Source: Metellina segmentata
Taxonomy: Eukaryota; Arthropoda; Arachnida; Araneae; Tetragnathidae
Assembly (NCBI GenBank): GCA_947359465.1
Contig: OX375881.1
Coordinates: 116,494,738 to 116,558,737, forward strand
DNA: 64,000 nt
Reading direction: 5' to 3'
Positions 33,924 through 46,504 of this stretch are shown in pieces (position 1 is the stretch's first letter; each line of letters begins with the position of its first letter). A model generated the notes under the pieces. That model was not told where the DNA came from. It was given only the letters and a program-made list of their open reading frames with translations, and made no database searches. The translations under genes were made by a program, and so were the position numbers.

Positions 33924-34752
33924 AAAAGGTAAAAATAAACAAATGCAAAAAATTAAAAAATAGAGTAAAAATAAGAAAATTAATGATTATCCACTCCTAA
34001 AAATCTTCTGCTTTTTACAACTAATTTTAATACAGATTTGAACAGTGAAGTTATTCAAAACTACTCTATCAGTTTTGAAGTAACAATAAAGAAGCTTCTT
34101 AAGTCAAAGTTAAAAATTACATTACAGATAATATAACATTTCTTTACACACTGGTCATACCTCTACTTCATTTTAACTAGAAGGCTCTTCGCTCTATATT
34201 TTATGCAAGTACCCATTATTAAAGCGAAAGACACATTTAGTGCCTTTTAAAAGCTAAACTTCGTTTAGAAGACTGAATTTTTCACATAGATGAACCTACG
34301 AGTTCCCTGCATAGAGGAAATATAAAAGTAGACTGAGTAAAGAAAACCTTCTTAAATAGTCAGAATATCATGTGACCAAACTAGTAGTAACTGGACCCTT
34401 TGAAAATAAAATTTATAAAAGTCATAAACAAAGCTCTAATTAAGGATTGGAATTCTTGACAGAAATTTTAAATTGTATCTATTATTATTACTTTAATATT
34501 TCATCTGACACTTGGGCTGTGCTTGCAAAGAGGACATTTAGGGATGTAGGCATTGTAAAATTAGAACTATATCATTATTATTTTTTTATTTGAAATATAA
34601 AACTTCGATTTCGTACAAGAGTTTGAAGAAAATTAATAACTACATTTGTTCTATAATAGTTCTTGGTTTGTGAAGAACCCCTCTCTAGAAACCAAAACAT
34701 AGAAATATGTAACCAAGCATAAATATAATAATTTAACAGTACACTACAAACT
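33924..34752. other. No gene recognised
   Basis: AT-rich, only chance frames. Confidence 0.5.
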
Positions 34753-35122
34753 CCAATATTCGGAATCGTCCGGCCCTTGACCATTTAGGAATTTTTGCAC
34801 ATTTTTTGCCGAAAAAATTCGTAATTTACATCCCCCAAATAGCGTGAACTTTGTGATTACAATTGCAAAAAGGCAGGTTTAAAAATAGAAATAATTTTTA
34901 AAAAAGGTAAAACCTTTCTAATACAATGATGCAAATTTTTTTCTTGCAAATCTTCTAACATCTCTGTGTGTTATTTGCTCTGAACATGGCCGTTATTTTG
35001 CGTTGTTTCATCAGTTAGGTCCAGGTTTAACTCCTTGTTCTTTAAAAATTGTCGGAAAGATGTAAAAAAAGAGAGAAAAAAATTATCAAAACGTCCCGAT
35101 TTTGGACAATTCCGAATATTGG
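34753..35122. mobile_element. Short MITE candidate
   Basis: About 370 bp bounded by inverted repeats CCAATATTCGGAATCGTCC (left) and CCAATATTCGGAATTGTCC (reverse complement of the right end). No coding capacity; flanking duplication unclear. Confidence 0.6.
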
Positions 35123-35194
35123 ATAAATTGACTAGGCCAAATTTACTTTATATATATAGCCAAGCCACATTTAATACTGAAGGTTTATAGATCT

Positions 35195-35280
35195 AAGTTT
35201 TATGAAATGTAATAAAATGTTGTGGTAATGAATATATTTAAAAAACGGTTGTTTATGTGTTCCTTCCCTCTTTTAAATAG
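35195..35280 (+). repeat. Partial duplicate of the IQSEC intron end
   Basis: About 90 bp closely matching 37099-37191, the intron 3' end before the first recognised IQSEC exon (shared ATGTTGTGG, GAATATAT and CGGTTGTTTAYGTGTT). Here the acceptor-like AATAG is followed by a SINE fragment instead of the exon. Confidence 0.65.
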
Positions 35281-35450
35281 AAGTTTGGAGAGTGGGGTGC
35301 CAGATCAAGTTTTGATCTAGTCATCTAACCGGGATTCAAAACTACGAGGCGTTTTTCTTGGATACTTATGTTAGAGATTGACCCCAGATTGTGAAGACAA
35401 TAGCTCCAGTGTGACGTTTATTAAAATACCAACAGTATCTTGTATCATGG
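35281..35450 (+). repeat. SINE fragment
   Basis: AAGTTTGGAGAGTGGGGTGC, then CATCTAACC and TTCAAAACTACGAGG in family order. It starts exactly where the similarity to the IQSEC intron end stops. Confidence 0.65.
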
Positions 35451-35814
35451 AATCTCAACCCAGGGCAGTATATTTACCAAATGCATTTATTAACAAGCAG
35501 TCGTATCTGCAATTTAGATTTTAATTTTACGTTTGTCTTACAGATTTATAGAATACTTTGGATCAAGCCCTCTACCATTAAGAGGATTGATATGACTTGA
35601 AAGAACGTATTGGCAGTGAAAACTGACCTTATCACTGGAGGAATTTAGTTTGATAAAGAGGTTTGTATTACATATTTTGAGGGTTATTGTTCTTTTCTAA
35701 AAAGAGCTTCTTCCAAAAGATTTCAAAACGTTCTTTTGTATAAAGAAAATCAATCAATCAACACGTTTTCTCTGCCCGTTATCAGTCGATAATGGCAAAA
35801 TCAAAGGACAACAA

Positions 35815-35930
35815 GTTGTCATTTTTAACCACGGTCTGGTGACGTTGTGTAAAGTGTTGAGATCAACACCTGAACAGGTACCCTACTCTCTAAACTTCAA
35901 CACCACATCAGCATAAAACCATTTAAGGCC
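35815..35930 (-). repeat. SINE fragment
   Basis: Minus-strand copy: ACCACGGTCTGGTGACG, CACCTGAACAGGTACC and CTCTCTAAACTTCAACACC are the reverse complements of the family blocks. Confidence 0.6.
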
Positions 35931-37191
35931 TCGACTAAATCCAGCAATTAAATTTAGGATAATAGAACACTTGATTTTTAAATTTTTAAGGACTCTTTAT
36001 TTAGCTACACAGTTTTACAGATCATGGAGCATGAATTTTGAGGGTCGAAACCTAAGCATTGAATTTAGGGGTTAATGTAAAGTGAGCTGTGGAATTTCTG
36101 CATTTACACGTGTTTCAATAGGAAAAGACCCAGATTATAAAATTGACATTTAAATTACTGTCACACTAAATATTTATTTTTCAGTAGCATTTTAAAAGAC
36201 TGACAATCAGCATTTCGTCGGGTTTTTTTAATTATTCAGAAATCAACCTGATCTATCAACTATTATTGAACACTTTATGTGTAAAAGGTTTTTCAAAGAT
36301 TTTCATATTTTCTATTCGCTTTCAAGTTTGCTTAATTGAAGTGAAATACCTCAAATCTTTTCAAATTTTAAGCATAAACGATTTAATTCTTCACACCCAC
36401 AAATCCCTCTTCGATTACAGTTTAGCCGTGGATATCTTACGACCCCTAACAGTCTTAATCTCAACAATATATTATAAGAATACACAAAACGTCGAATTGT
36501 TGCGCACTGTTGTGGTTACAACAATGGCCATTAACTTCATCGTTCGATTTTCATTTTTAGTTCATACTCTGCTTTTTGATTCTCAAGTTAGCGTCTTAAA
36601 AGTTTTCTTGCGATCTTTACTATAATTTTTCAAACGTTCAGATTTTCTGAAGTAATTTCTTCGTCGGAGATTTAGTGATTCCTTTGGAAATCATGTCCTA
36701 TTTCCGAACAAAGAAAAATCGAGGCTTCAATTTCATGAGAAGCCTTTGGTGAGTACCTAGATTCAACGCATAAATAGAAACTCAAGCTTAGCTTAAGTAT
36801 TTGACTAACAATTTTTTGAAAACTGTGTAATCTATAATAAATATTTGTGTGTGCTGGTTATAAGAAAAACGAATAGCGTATTTTATTAGAAAGGAGGTCT
36901 TGTGAGTTTCTGTGCTCATTTACAAGTAGAAACTATAGTTAAGCTTATGTATTTGAATCAAAAAATTTTACATTTACGCGATAACTAAAAAATATTTGTT
37001 TTAGACTTTGTTTTACAAAAACAATGAATAGCAGGTATCTATATACCTATCTATGTATCTCTCTCTCTATATATATATTTATCTATATATATATGTTTGA
37101 TAGATATAAGTTTAATGGAATGTAACAAGATGTTGTGGCTAAGAATATATTTTAGCATCGGTTGTTTACGTGTTACGTCCCTCTATTTCAG
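35931..37191. other. Intron-like AT-rich DNA
   Basis: A 119-codon plus frame at 36266-36625 is hydrophobic but matches no family I know. CT/AT microsatellite near 37050-37095. The end (37099-37191) is the intron 3' end for IQSEC. Confidence 0.45.
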
Positions 37192-37534
37192 GGCTAAGGG
37201 GGAACAGACCGGAATTGCAGCGAAGGCAAAAGGGCCAACAGGAGAAGAAGGTAGACTGACTGAAACAGCTCCAGGACACATTACAGGTGCAATTAATAAC
37301 GAGAAAGAAATCACGAGCCCTATTGAGCAAACTCACCAAGTGGAGGTGATTATCGAACAAGAGGAAAAGGAGACTGACCAAGTAGAAGTAATCACCGGAC
37401 AGTATGATGGTCAAAGTAGCCAGGAGAAAGATGGACAAACCACCCAAAGCGTTGATCCTAATGGCCAAGTACACCTCCAATGTGAAGATGCACAGTCAAA
37501 GCCGCAGGAGGATGAAAACATTAATTTGTCTTCA
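37192..37534 (+). CDS. IQSEC exon: acidic linker before Sec7
   Basis: Acceptor CTATTTCAG, donor GTAAGT. One base completes a split codon, then 114 codons rich in Glu, Gln and Lys (repeats of QVEVI.EQ/TGQ). No domain. It is placed in the gene because the next exon continues in phase 0. Confidence 0.75.
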
Positions 37535-40500
37535 GTAAGTATATAGGAAATATATTGATGTAATTTTCGTAAAACCTTTCTTCCAAAAATTTATAATTCT
37601 TTGCATTTTCAGAGTTTAGTACGGATTGTAAATTTCCAAATGCATGTTAGATTTTACCTAATGAATTTATTGCAATGTTTTAGATGGGTTTGTGAAAAAC
37701 TCACAACCTGACAAAAAAGCAATTGGGTATAGAAAAAAAAACAAGTAGGCTTCAATATAGAGATGTTTTTAAGAGATGTAAAATTCAAACGAAACGTTTT
37801 GCCCTTGGCTTCATCATTTGAATTAAATATTCTTCGTTACACATTTTGTAATTCTATCCTGTAGAATGATAAATTTACTGTCTGTGAATGAATCTCAACT
37901 TCCTTTGAAATCGTTTCTGGCAGCAAATCCAAACGTCTACGACAGCTACAAGGGGACATTTTTTCGGACGAATCGAGATTATACCATAATTCGAGAATCA
38001 GAATATGGTATCACTACCCTTCAAGAGAAGGAAACTGCCCTTTTAGACTCATGACAGTTTTTTCTCTCGTTTGCCCTGCATCACGACTTTTGGGATGAAT
38101 GTAGAGCTTGTATAATAGGAGACACATAATCAAGTGATCTTGGTTCATCTATGATGAAGACGATAATCTTTTTTGACATGTTTGAAGTCACCATTCGAGT
38201 TTTTAATAAATAGCAAATGCGTTTTTGCCATAACATCATAACTTGCTACTTTATAAGTTTATAGTTTATATTGTATTTCATCTATCGGTATATTGTCCTT
38301 TCAATATAAAAATCTTTTAAGTGTTACAACTACTACTGAAATATTTATTTATGTAGTATTCGATATAATCTATATTCATATTTGTGTCGCAGTATATATT
38401 TAATAGTTTTATTAAAAATTTGGACAAGAGTTACACACCTTTTAAACTCCTGAAAAAATCTTAAACGATCTGGTTTGAAAAAACCTTTTCTCTCGTACTT
38501 AAAACTTTATTTTTAACTATGTAACCAATGCAGCTTTGATAACACATACATTTGGTTAAATAGAGCTTGGATAAAAAGTAGAATTAGTCAATGTTCTTCT
38601 GTAATGCATTTATTTGTCACTCTACAGTGCATCATCTGGAACACCACGTTTGTTTTTTTATTCCTCGGTACTTTTGTTTTTAACCAATATTTAATTCGTC
38701 TTTTTGTTCTTACAGTTAAATGAAATTCGTCGGAAGCGGCAATACAGGGTTGGTCTCAACATCTTTAACAAGAAACCTGAAAGAGGTATTCGCTTCTTAA
38801 TCCAGCGGGGTCACCTGGAGGCATCTCCTAAAGCCGTTGCTAGGTTTTTACTCTCTCGGCCAGGACTGAGTAAGCAAATGATTGGCGAATACTTAGGGAA
38901 CCTACAAAATTCATTCAACATGGCTGTATTAGGGTAAGTGTTTATTCTGACTAAACGAATTAAAGTTAGTAGATAACATCTAATCCCCAAAAATCTCACT
39001 GGTATGTCAGGAGCAGAAAGTGCTTAAAACTGCGACATGTGACGCAGAATAAAGTGTTTACAAATAAATTTTTCCTTAATTTTATCAAAATGTTGTAGTT
39101 TTTTTTTAAATATAATTTACGATAGTCTGCAATGCAATGCGTGCCACATATTTCTTCATTTTCTAGCTACGTAACAGCCTTCGTAGACAACCCAAAATAC
39201 CACAAACGCTATATAAACAACACATCGTTTACGTCAATGACAAAATGCATGCTAAACAAATGCAATTGCCTTGATTTGTGTTGCAGAACATTGCATATAA
39301 TTCAACACCTGGGTGAGAGATTGTTTATATTGTGCAAGATTTATTTTATTTCAAACGTGTGTTTGGATAAGAGCTTTTGATTATAAGTGTGGTCACAAAT
39401 AAGAGACTGTTTCAATGGGTCAAGATTACTTCGTTTCAAACGTTTGGATTTTAGCTTTCAATAAGTGTGCTTACAAATAATTTCAAGAAACACCCAAAGA
39501 AATAATTTTTGCTGTTACTTTTTATTACAAATTACCATAAATTATTTCAATAAGATTTTTTTTGAAAGGCCGCTTTGGAGTAAAAAGGATGGGTCATCAC
39601 TTTTTTGGTATCCTATAGAATTTTGATAATTAGTTTGTATACCTTGTGTTAAAAAAATTTGAAAATCGCTGATTTTAACCTTTTTACTACGGCTATAGAT
39701 ATCAGAAGTTCGATTCTTTCTTGGCGCGATTAGTATAACTTTCAAGTTTCAACTCATGTACTGCCTGTTGTCTAAATTCTTCATTGATACAATCATTTTA
39801 CAACTGGTGTACCAGCCGTAGTCTATAGGTTAATACATTAAAGGTAATAATGTTTATGGGTTGAAATTGTATGGGTGAATAAGTATATTTTAAAAGTAAA
39901 AATACTTGACTTTTAAGAACATTTTGTTGTCAAAATGTTCCAAATTCGAAGTAGTTTGAGCTCACATTTTTTACAAATATTTGTGAAAATATTTTTCGTT
40001 ATTCCTTTTTATATTCATAATTATGATTTCAAACTACTTTTCCTGAAATTGTCAGAAATAAATTTTATGTTACAGAAGATTTCTATTTTTAAACTTTGGT
40101 AGAAAGTTTTGAACAATTTTTACTGTGTTTCATGGTTTTACTATGTTTTAAAATATGAGTAAATTCTTTATTTTTAATCTTGATTATATTTGCCTTCCAC
40201 AGATGTTTTGTGGAAGATCTGGAATTCGCATCCATGGAAGTTGATGTTGCCCTCCGAAAGTTTCAGACGTACTTTAGGATGCCGGTAAGTATTAAAGATA
40301 TTTTCATTTAATGAAACTCATACATGATGTATGAAATTACATTTAAAGAAAAACATGCAGATAATTTCAGAAGAACAAAAACTTCAGTCTATTCTAATAA
40401 TTTAATTAATTGAAGTTCTCCACCACACAAGCTCGTAAACATACAATAGGGTCAAAACAAGAATAGTTTAAAACAACACACATGTATAAATAAAGTTCCA

Positions 40501-43500
40501 TGAATTAATAAATTTACATTATGCATACATTAATTTTTCCATAAAAAATAATTATTTCTGGAAAGTAAAGATTATTTCATTAACATATCCAATCATACTT
40601 GTATATTTATAAGTATTGGTGAATGGTTCTTTATGTACTTTTAGGGAGAAGCTCAAAAAATTGAAAAACTTGTGGAAGTCTTCAGCCATCGCTACCTTGC
40701 CTGCAACCCCGATGTAGCTTCAAAATTGCACAACCCTGAGACCGTATTTGTGCTAGCATTCGCCATCATGATGCTAAATACTGACCTCCACACACGCAGC
40801 ATGAAAGCCGATCGAAGGATGAAAATGGAGCAGTTTGTACGTAATCTTCGATGTGAGTACCTGTCTCTGTGAGCTTTTTGTGTATTTAAATACATCTGGG
40901 TAGTACGTGTTTTGATGAATATTTTGAATTTATATTAATCTATTTTTCTACATTTTAATAGCTATTGATGATGGTCACGATTTGGATCGCGATATGTTGA
41001 TTGGAATTTATGAAAGGATCAAAATGAATGAATTCAGAATGGGATCAGACCACACAAATGAAGTTTTCAAAGTTCAACAAACTATTGTTGCGAAAAAGCC
41101 TGTAAGTATCTTCTCAAAACCAAGTAAATTAAATGTTACCTATTTATCGGGTCATATAAAAAATGTATATTGCACACTTCTAGTGCCAATAAAGGTAGAA
41201 CATTTGTAAAGAACAATCTTGCAACAAATTAGTGTATTATATGTTCATGCAAGTAAAAAGATATGAAACGTTAGTAAAATAATTATTATGACTTAGTTTT
41301 AAATACCATTTTAGTTTAAGTTTTCTTAGTTTAAGTATTTAGTTTAAATTTTTGTGTTTTCCATTGCTATAATTCTGTTTGTATAATTTTTTGTAGAACC
41401 TAGCCTTACCTCACAGGCGCTTAGTTTACAACTGTCGTTTGAATGAAGTTTATGGCGTCACTAAAAAAGAACGACGAAGTGTCCATGAAAGAGAAGTTTT
41501 CCTGTTCAACGATTTATTAATGGTAACTTTGTCACTCATTTATAACAACAAATTATTTAATCAACTTATTTTACAAATAGGTGCTCATTTTATGCAGTTT
41601 ACCTCAATAACTGCTTCAAACACAATTGCGCGTATTGAGAGTCACTCTAGAAATAGGGATTATATGATTTGATAGGACTTTTGTAGTAAGTCAGTTAATA
41701 AATTAACTTTCCTTTTATTTATTCTTCTTTCAATCATGCGTACTTTTATCACACAAATACCTTGTGAGCGCGAAACAAAACACCAGAGGATCACCTTCCT
41801 GTTCAGGATATATTCCTGTTATAAAACACCACTGGAGAAAAGGACATGGGGTTAGGATGGACTTTCTTAGAATATTGAGCAATACTAGCCTCAAGCAGGA
41901 GACCAAGAGTAGCTAAGTGCAATATGACCAACTAGAATGTTTCAAGAATTCATTTTGGAATAAGGGTGTCCTGTTTCTACAGCAAGACAGGCAATACTTT
42001 TGTAGCATGTGTGATTTATTTTTCTTGAGAAAATATAAAACAATCTTATATGTTAATACTGAATTTGAAAATCAGACACATTGGTTTCTTTCTGAACTGT
42101 TTATGTAGAATGAGTAACATAGCTTAAAACCATAATTGAAAGCAAATTTCAACTATATGAGAATGTAAGTATAAAAATATGTAGTTTTATCTATTACATT
42201 TCCATTTTTATAATGAAAACATTTTTTTTCTGATTAGGTAACCAAAAAGAAAAGGAATGTTACTTATAAATACAGGCAATCTTTTCCTTTATGTGGCATG
42301 AGTGTTACGTTGTTTGAATCCCGATGTAAGTATTATCAGTGAATTATGTTTAAAGATATATCAATTCATTTGCTATTGACAATTATTAACATACCAATTA
42401 GATCTAGATTATTCATTATCTCGAAATTTTGGATACAAGAATTGAAAAATAAAACAATTTTTGCACAGAACTGAAATTTGAAAATTTATTATTAGATTGT
42501 GAATTTTTTTTATGCCGAATGTAATATAGTTAGAGTTGTGATTTTAAGTTTGAGTTGAAACAAGAATAGATAGAATACGACCATTATAAATGGTTAGTAT
42601 ATAAATATGTAAAATATTAAAAAATTAAAATGTTGCTTTCAATAAAATATCGATTCAACAAACCTAATAAAGTTATATCTGTATGTTATGCATTCATTCT
42701 AACAATGATTTATTGTTCTATAGACGTTTCAAATGGCATTCGTCTTAGTCGAAGAGCTGATGAAAAAGTATTGATAGATTTCAATGCTAGAAATGAGGAT
42801 GATAGATCTAGATTTGTGGAAGAGTTGAAAGAATCAATTTTGGAGGTAAACTATTTTATATTTCTAATAAAAAGGTACGGCGACTTTTCTGTGTACATAC
42901 TATTAAAACACTAAAAGTTACATAAATTTACATTGTTATTTTATCGAAATATTTTTCATGTTAAAAATATTTTTATCTGAATGGGCCTTGCATTCTTCCT
43001 TTCTTGCTACTAGAGTTTAGAATTTTAAAAAGTCAAATAACTATGCTAGAAAATTTGCTATCCAAACTAACTTATAAAAAAAATCAAAATGTATTCAATA
43101 TTTTTGTGGTTACAAATTCTTACTTTAAGTAGTTTAATTCTTTATATCAAGCAGTTTGCTTAATAATCCAAATTACAGGTTTTTGTTTCTTATGTGAAAC
43201 TGTTATGATAGTTTGAGTTTCTGTCAAACGTTGAGATATTTATATAGTTTATATCTTTAGAAAAACATTTAATCGAATAGAACTGTAAAGGTATTTCTGA
43301 ATTAGCACAATTCTTTCAATTTCTAATAAATGAATATCAAGGTATAAAATAAAAAATAATCGTATGAGAAAGAAAACTGAATTTTTCCATTTTCTTGTTC
43401 AGTCATTCATCCCATATTCATTCATTCCTTTACATATGAATGTCACACATGATGTTAAATAATGGGATATTTTTTATTTATTTCTTTATGAATTTGCTTT

Positions 43501-45216
43501 AATATGGATGAAAAATGGCACTCATAGGACATTGTAGGTGACTGGTGGACAATGATGTGATAATCTATTTTTTTCGGTTGCACGATATTAAGATTTCCTT
43601 TCTTTTACAAACGGTCTCTGCTACCCTCTCTGAGTTCCTGTCTTCTCCAAGTCAGGGTAGAAGTCCCCTTTTATACCTTGTTCTCCGATTGGGCATGAGA
43701 GCAAATTGGTTTACATTCAACAATTCAAGAGCGGTGTAAGATGGGAAATGACCTCACCAAACCAAATGGTGAGGTACGTGGATAGTCAGCTATAAAGCAT
43801 GTTTGTCAGAACTCAAACTATTTCCGAAAACGATCTTCAATTATAACTTTGTTCTTTAGATGGACGAAATGGAAAACCTAAGAATCGAAGGTGAGAAGAT
43901 GAGGAGGGTTAGAGGCACTGCGAACAGACACACTGTAGTTGCCGATATGGAAATAGTTCCTCAAACTTCGAAACTCTCATCAGAAAGTGATTCATCAGAA
44001 AACATCTTCTTGCCATCAGAATTGTCTAATTCTTTACTAGATCTTCAAGAGGAACGTAAGTTACCTGAATGAAAGAGTTGGATTTTTTATGATATGTCTA
44101 TCTAAAAAGTATATATAATCACACCTTAAAATTCCTAAGGATAAAGAAAGATTAATATTTAATTTTAGAAGCAAGAATAGGTGTGTACTGGTATTGATAT
44201 ATTCATATAAATACTTAACATTCAAGTTAAAAGTACTAATGTACATTATTATGCATTTATTGCGTATGAGCTGAATATGTGGTTTTCTTAATGTCTGCGG
44301 GGTAGTTCAAAATTCCCTGTTCAAACTTTATTCAACAATTTTTTAAGGATTCTCCAAAATAAAGGGTTTTTTTTTGTTATAAAGTTTATCTAGCAACTGT
44401 TTGCCAACTACTCTCTTTTTAACTTTGTTATTTGCTATGCGTTATTCTTACAAGCATTACTTGTATTTTGAGGTGGCTAGAGTGCATATAACCTAAGGGG
44501 CTGCCGATGATACAGATAAACTGTTCAAAGGTTATACTAAGTACACTTACCCAAGAATCATGTGTATAATCATGTACCATTTCAAGTTAGCACTCCAAGC
44601 TGTGGGAAACCGAAAGATTCCATGCTAACGGGTATGATGTGAGTTGGCTTAGAAATGTGAGCACTCCCGAAGTGTGCTGCGGTTAAGTTTATTTACCTTG
44701 ATTTCTCTCAGTCTTGTATAGAGTGCCATTCATTTCTGGATGCTCGAACATGGCCAACCTGTATCATTTGAGCTAGCAAAAAAAAATTCTAGTTCCACTA
44801 TTTTGCTGTGTAAACATTCAGACGTTTGTCGGCTTGGTTCTCGCCTATTAGAAAGGCATTTAATGTTACCATCTTTGTTCTTGATCGAGCATTATCTATT
44901 CAGACATGGATCCTACAACAGAAACTGAAGAGTTGATCAAAGTACGTCTTACGAATGCCGAAATTGAAAACAAAATTATTTGCAAAAAAGTTTATGGTTA
45001 GAGGACCAGATTGAATGCTTGAAATACACTGAATCCCTCTGAGTAATTTGCTTCTCTTTTCAATACGGACGGTCGCTATTGCATTAAAGACATGAGTGTA
45101 GTAATTACTGTATTACTTTCTGTATTCAAAATTATATAATTTCTCAAAGATGATTTTTTTTTACAGTATTAAGAAGAGCAATTCGAAAAGGAAGTTCAGG
45201 TTCTTTTGAACAGTAA
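37192..45216 (+). CDS. IQSEC/BRAG-type Arf-GEF (Sec7-PH), partial gene
   Basis: Ten plus-strand exons with GT-AG borders and matching phases: 37192-37534, 38716-38933, 40203-40284, 40645-40852, 40962-41101, 41397-41522, 42238-42325, 42724-42845, 43860-44055, 45167 to about 45216. They give about 510 residues. An acidic linker is followed by a Sec7 domain and a PH domain whose wording ([40 protein letters not shown]) is that of the IQSEC/BRAG family, not cytohesins. These proteins load GTP onto Arf, chiefly Arf6, at membranes; the Drosophila member (schizo/loner) acts in axon guidance and myoblast fusion. N-terminal exons with the IQ motif are absent, and the 3' end is uncertain. Confidence 0.93.
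38716..41101 (+). CDS. IQSEC Sec7 domain exons
   Basis: Four exons encode the whole Sec7 domain. It starts after [21 protein letters not shown] and includes [18 protein letters not shown], the active-site loop [18 protein letters not shown] with the glutamic finger (Glu codon at 40648), then [20 protein letters not shown] and the [19 protein letters not shown] end. The intron at 40285-40644 splits the loop just before GEAQKI. All catalytic elements are intact. Confidence 0.95.
41397..42845 (+). CDS. IQSEC PH domain exons
   Basis: Three exons (41397-41522, 42238-42325, 42724-42845). They begin [10 protein letters not shown], continue through [29 protein letters not shown], and end with [26 protein letters not shown]. 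This PH domain binds phosphoinositides next to Sec7. Phases agree across both introns. Confidence 0.95.
43860..44055 (+). CDS. IQSEC exon after the PH domain
   Basis: Acceptor GTTCTTTAG, donor GTAAGT. 65 codons: a helix ([19 protein letters not shown]) then a Ser/Leu-rich acidic part ending SLLDLQEE. Ends in phase 1, matched by the candidate exon at 45167. Confidence 0.8.
45167..45216 (+). CDS. Candidate next or last IQSEC exon
   Basis: After TTTTTTTTTACAG the frame reads [16 protein letters not shown] and then TAA at 45214-45216. But CAGTAAGA at 45211 is also a good donor, so the exon may end at 45212 and splice on. Phase fits the previous exon either way. Confidence 0.5.
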
Positions 45217-46504
45217 GATGGTAAGCGCATCTTGAATCTTCATTCGTTTATTTCTTAATTTTTTTTATAAAATTAACTTTTATTCTATCAATTGAGTATA
45301 TATCAAATGTGTACAATAAATACTTGATCGCGTGCTACAATACAATGATATAAATAAAGTTTACTGTTTATTTATAAAATATCTCAATGGAATCAGTAAA
45401 TATCTATAGGAAAATATCTTAACTTTCCGATTTAGAACATCCGAAAAATATTAAATGGTGTCCCATATGTCAGTGACTTGCCGCTCTTCCTAGTCTATGG
45501 ATTTTGATTTTTTTTAAATATCTTCTCAAATACAATAAAATAAGTAAAAAATTTAATGTTAAAAAAATAGAGTGGTATTAAATAACTTTGAACTAATTTG
45601 TTTTTCTGCACAGACTCGAATAACATCTTCTCGCATCTTTACTTAACATATTAGATAGCCCTTTACAATTATGACCCAAATGGCCGAAGATAATTTCCGG
45701 AAACACGATTTAAAGTCTTAGTTCATTTTCGTCAGAGTTGGGACAACATTGTTGTAGTCTTCACTGAAATCAAATTTACCAATACATCTATATCCTTACT
45801 GAGTAATCTCTTTGAATAGCTGTACAATTAAAATTATTTCAGTTTGGCTAGCGTCATTAATCAAATAATGTTGCGTAGCCTCAAAAGGGCAAATAAATAT
45901 TTAAATCTCTCTTGGAGATTGTCAAGAAGTATCGAGTCGTTCCTAACACTGACCTGACATTCATAGTTCAGATATCTAGTCGCTAGCAAACTTTAAAGAA
46001 GGCTCAATAAGGACAGAGTTCCAACTGTTAAAAATAGTAAATTATTATATGTTATTAATTTATATTTAATAATTTTTTAAATTATGTTATTACTGTTACA
46101 TTACGTACTGTTTAAGTACTTCGTATCCTGTTTAATTCCTGCATGGGTGTACTATCGGATGTCAGTAATGCTTTCTATGTACGTATGTGTATGTCTATAA
46201 TTTGGCGATTTTCTTTTGTTTGTTGAGCGGATATGAGCCCAATATGGGTCTTTCAACAATATTATTACTCACATCCAACCCACAAACAAATAAAGAACTT
46301 CTACAAAATTTTAAGGAACATTATTTTGTTAACGACAAGCTTTCATTTTCCAGAGAGAAAAATAAAATCGAAAAAATTAAAATATATAAGAAAATATCTA
46401 CCAGTGTAATGTAAACTAGTTTAAGAAACCGGAGGATTGAAAAATTATAAACAAACTTATTTTTCTCGTTGATGTAACTTATGTACATTTCCTTTCTTTT
46501 AGGG
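45217..46504. other. No gene recognised
   Basis: AT-rich DNA downstream of the last identified IQSEC exon; no further exon could be supported. An acceptor-like CTTTTAGGGAAG at 46496 leads into the tandem array and soon meets a stop. Confidence 0.5.

Noticed and set aside
36266..36625. 119-codon hydrophobic frame before the IQSEC exon
   Set aside because: No recognisable domain and no supported splice sites; probably intronic chance frame.
37866..38054. 62-codon frame as an extra IQSEC exon
   Set aside because: It has no good acceptor and donor, and the flanking exons join in phase 0 without it.
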